Below the pieces are notes generated by a model. It made no database searches and was not told the DNA's origin. It saw only the letters and a program-made list of their open reading frames with translations. Below, one piece after another: positions 63,800 through 64,000 of a stretch of DNA of 64,000 nt (the first letter of the stretch is position 1; every line of letters starts with the position of its first letter). A program made the position numbers and the translations under genes. Origin of the DNA: Phaeobacter sp. B1627 (GTDB lineage Bacteria; Pseudomonadota; Alphaproteobacteria; Rhodobacterales; Rhodobacteraceae). Where the stretch lies: positions 22,951-86,950 of the forward strand of contig NZ_VCNK01000011.1 of assembly GCF_006265095.1 (NCBI RefSeq), given 5' to 3'.

Positions 63800-64000
63800 G
63801 GGCCAACTGAATTCATCGCCCATCTTCGACACCCTTCCGAGGCGCGACTTGCCACCCGTCGAATGCTGGCGCGGAACGAGCCCCACCCATGCCGCGAAAT
63901 CCCGGCCACTCCGGAATGTTGCGGGAGGTGGCCCTTGTAGGCCTGGCAAGGGTTCTGCAGTCAGCCCACCTCGTGAACTAGGGTCAGGACTCATAGCCAG
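63800..64000 (-). pseudogene. IS110-family transposase remnant, at window edge
   Basis: On the minus strand FRSGRDFAAWVGLVPRQHSTGGKSRLGRVSKMGD is the IS116/IS110/IS902 C-terminal domain. The sequence loses similarity downstream of that point, near the junction with the IS5 remnant. The upstream part of the gene lies beyond the window or is lost. Confidence 0.75.

Noticed and set aside
1..64000. CRISPR array or rRNA genes
   Set aside because: No regularly spaced repeats and no conserved rRNA segments were seen.

Overview
The window looks like a chromosomal segment of a Rhodobacterales alphaproteobacterium (Roseobacter/Rhodobacter group). The base composition is GC-rich. There is a petP-petR pair and a petABC (fbcFBC) cytochrome bc1 operon, a thiBPQ operon under a TPP riboswitch, a bcsN-bcsA-bcsB-bcsZ cellulose operon, and FecCD-type siderophore uptake. 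The assignment rests on gene content and protein character, not on a database search.

Left core (1-24.5 kb): the 3' part of an ADP-forming acyl-CoA synthetase is coupled to a CaiD-like crotonobetainyl-CoA hydratase. A minus-strand series petP-petR-deacetylase-xseB-ispA-dxs links redox regulation with the MEP/isoprenoid pathway. ilvE follows, then a DMT exporter, a cation-diffusion transporter divergent from its MerR regulator (with a textbook 19-bp-spacer operator between them), an AEC permease, aroC, a TPP riboswitch with thiBPQ, a GST, petABC, and dapF-mtaB with a small kinase.

Accessory region (24.5-29.9 kb): a tRNA-Lys gene is followed by a decayed island. An unrecognised 209-aa gene comes first, then the 3' part of a large DEAD/DEAH helicase-type restriction gene. 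That gene is split by a 3.8-kb IS66-type element with GTAAGCG termini and a perfect 8-bp target duplication. The element carries tnpA and tnpB but no tnpC. In the tnpC position are a Lon-like AAA+ ATPase and a small membrane protein, plus broken ends of a UvrD helicase and an M48/YgjP metallopeptidase. A truncated IS3-family orfA follows. This is the most unusual part of the window.

Signalling and cellulose (30-43 kb): a CHASE-domain histidine kinase with a CheY-like partner, a chemotaxis transducer with a His-containing membrane sensor, then bcsN-bcsA-bcsB-bcsZ and a TPR-like protein. BcsA has a PilZ domain, so synthesis should depend on cyclic di-GMP.

Iron, oxygen and sulfur (43-62.5 kb): an AraC regulator, a TonB siderophore receptor and a four-gene ABC importer. 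Next comes a FixL-like PAS hybrid kinase that keeps the haem His and distal Arg positions, an OmpR-type regulator, a FixK/FNR-like regulator, and an Acg-type nitroreductase preceded by an FNR-like box. A sodium:solute symporter follows with a 61-aa membrane partner. Last is a sulfur-handling cluster: Crp/Fnr regulator, DUF2892 protein, persulfide-dioxygenase-like hydrolase and SulP transporter. The right end (62.6-64 kb) is a graveyard: an SDR pseudogene cut by a broken IS5-family transposase, which is itself joined to an IS110-family remnant.
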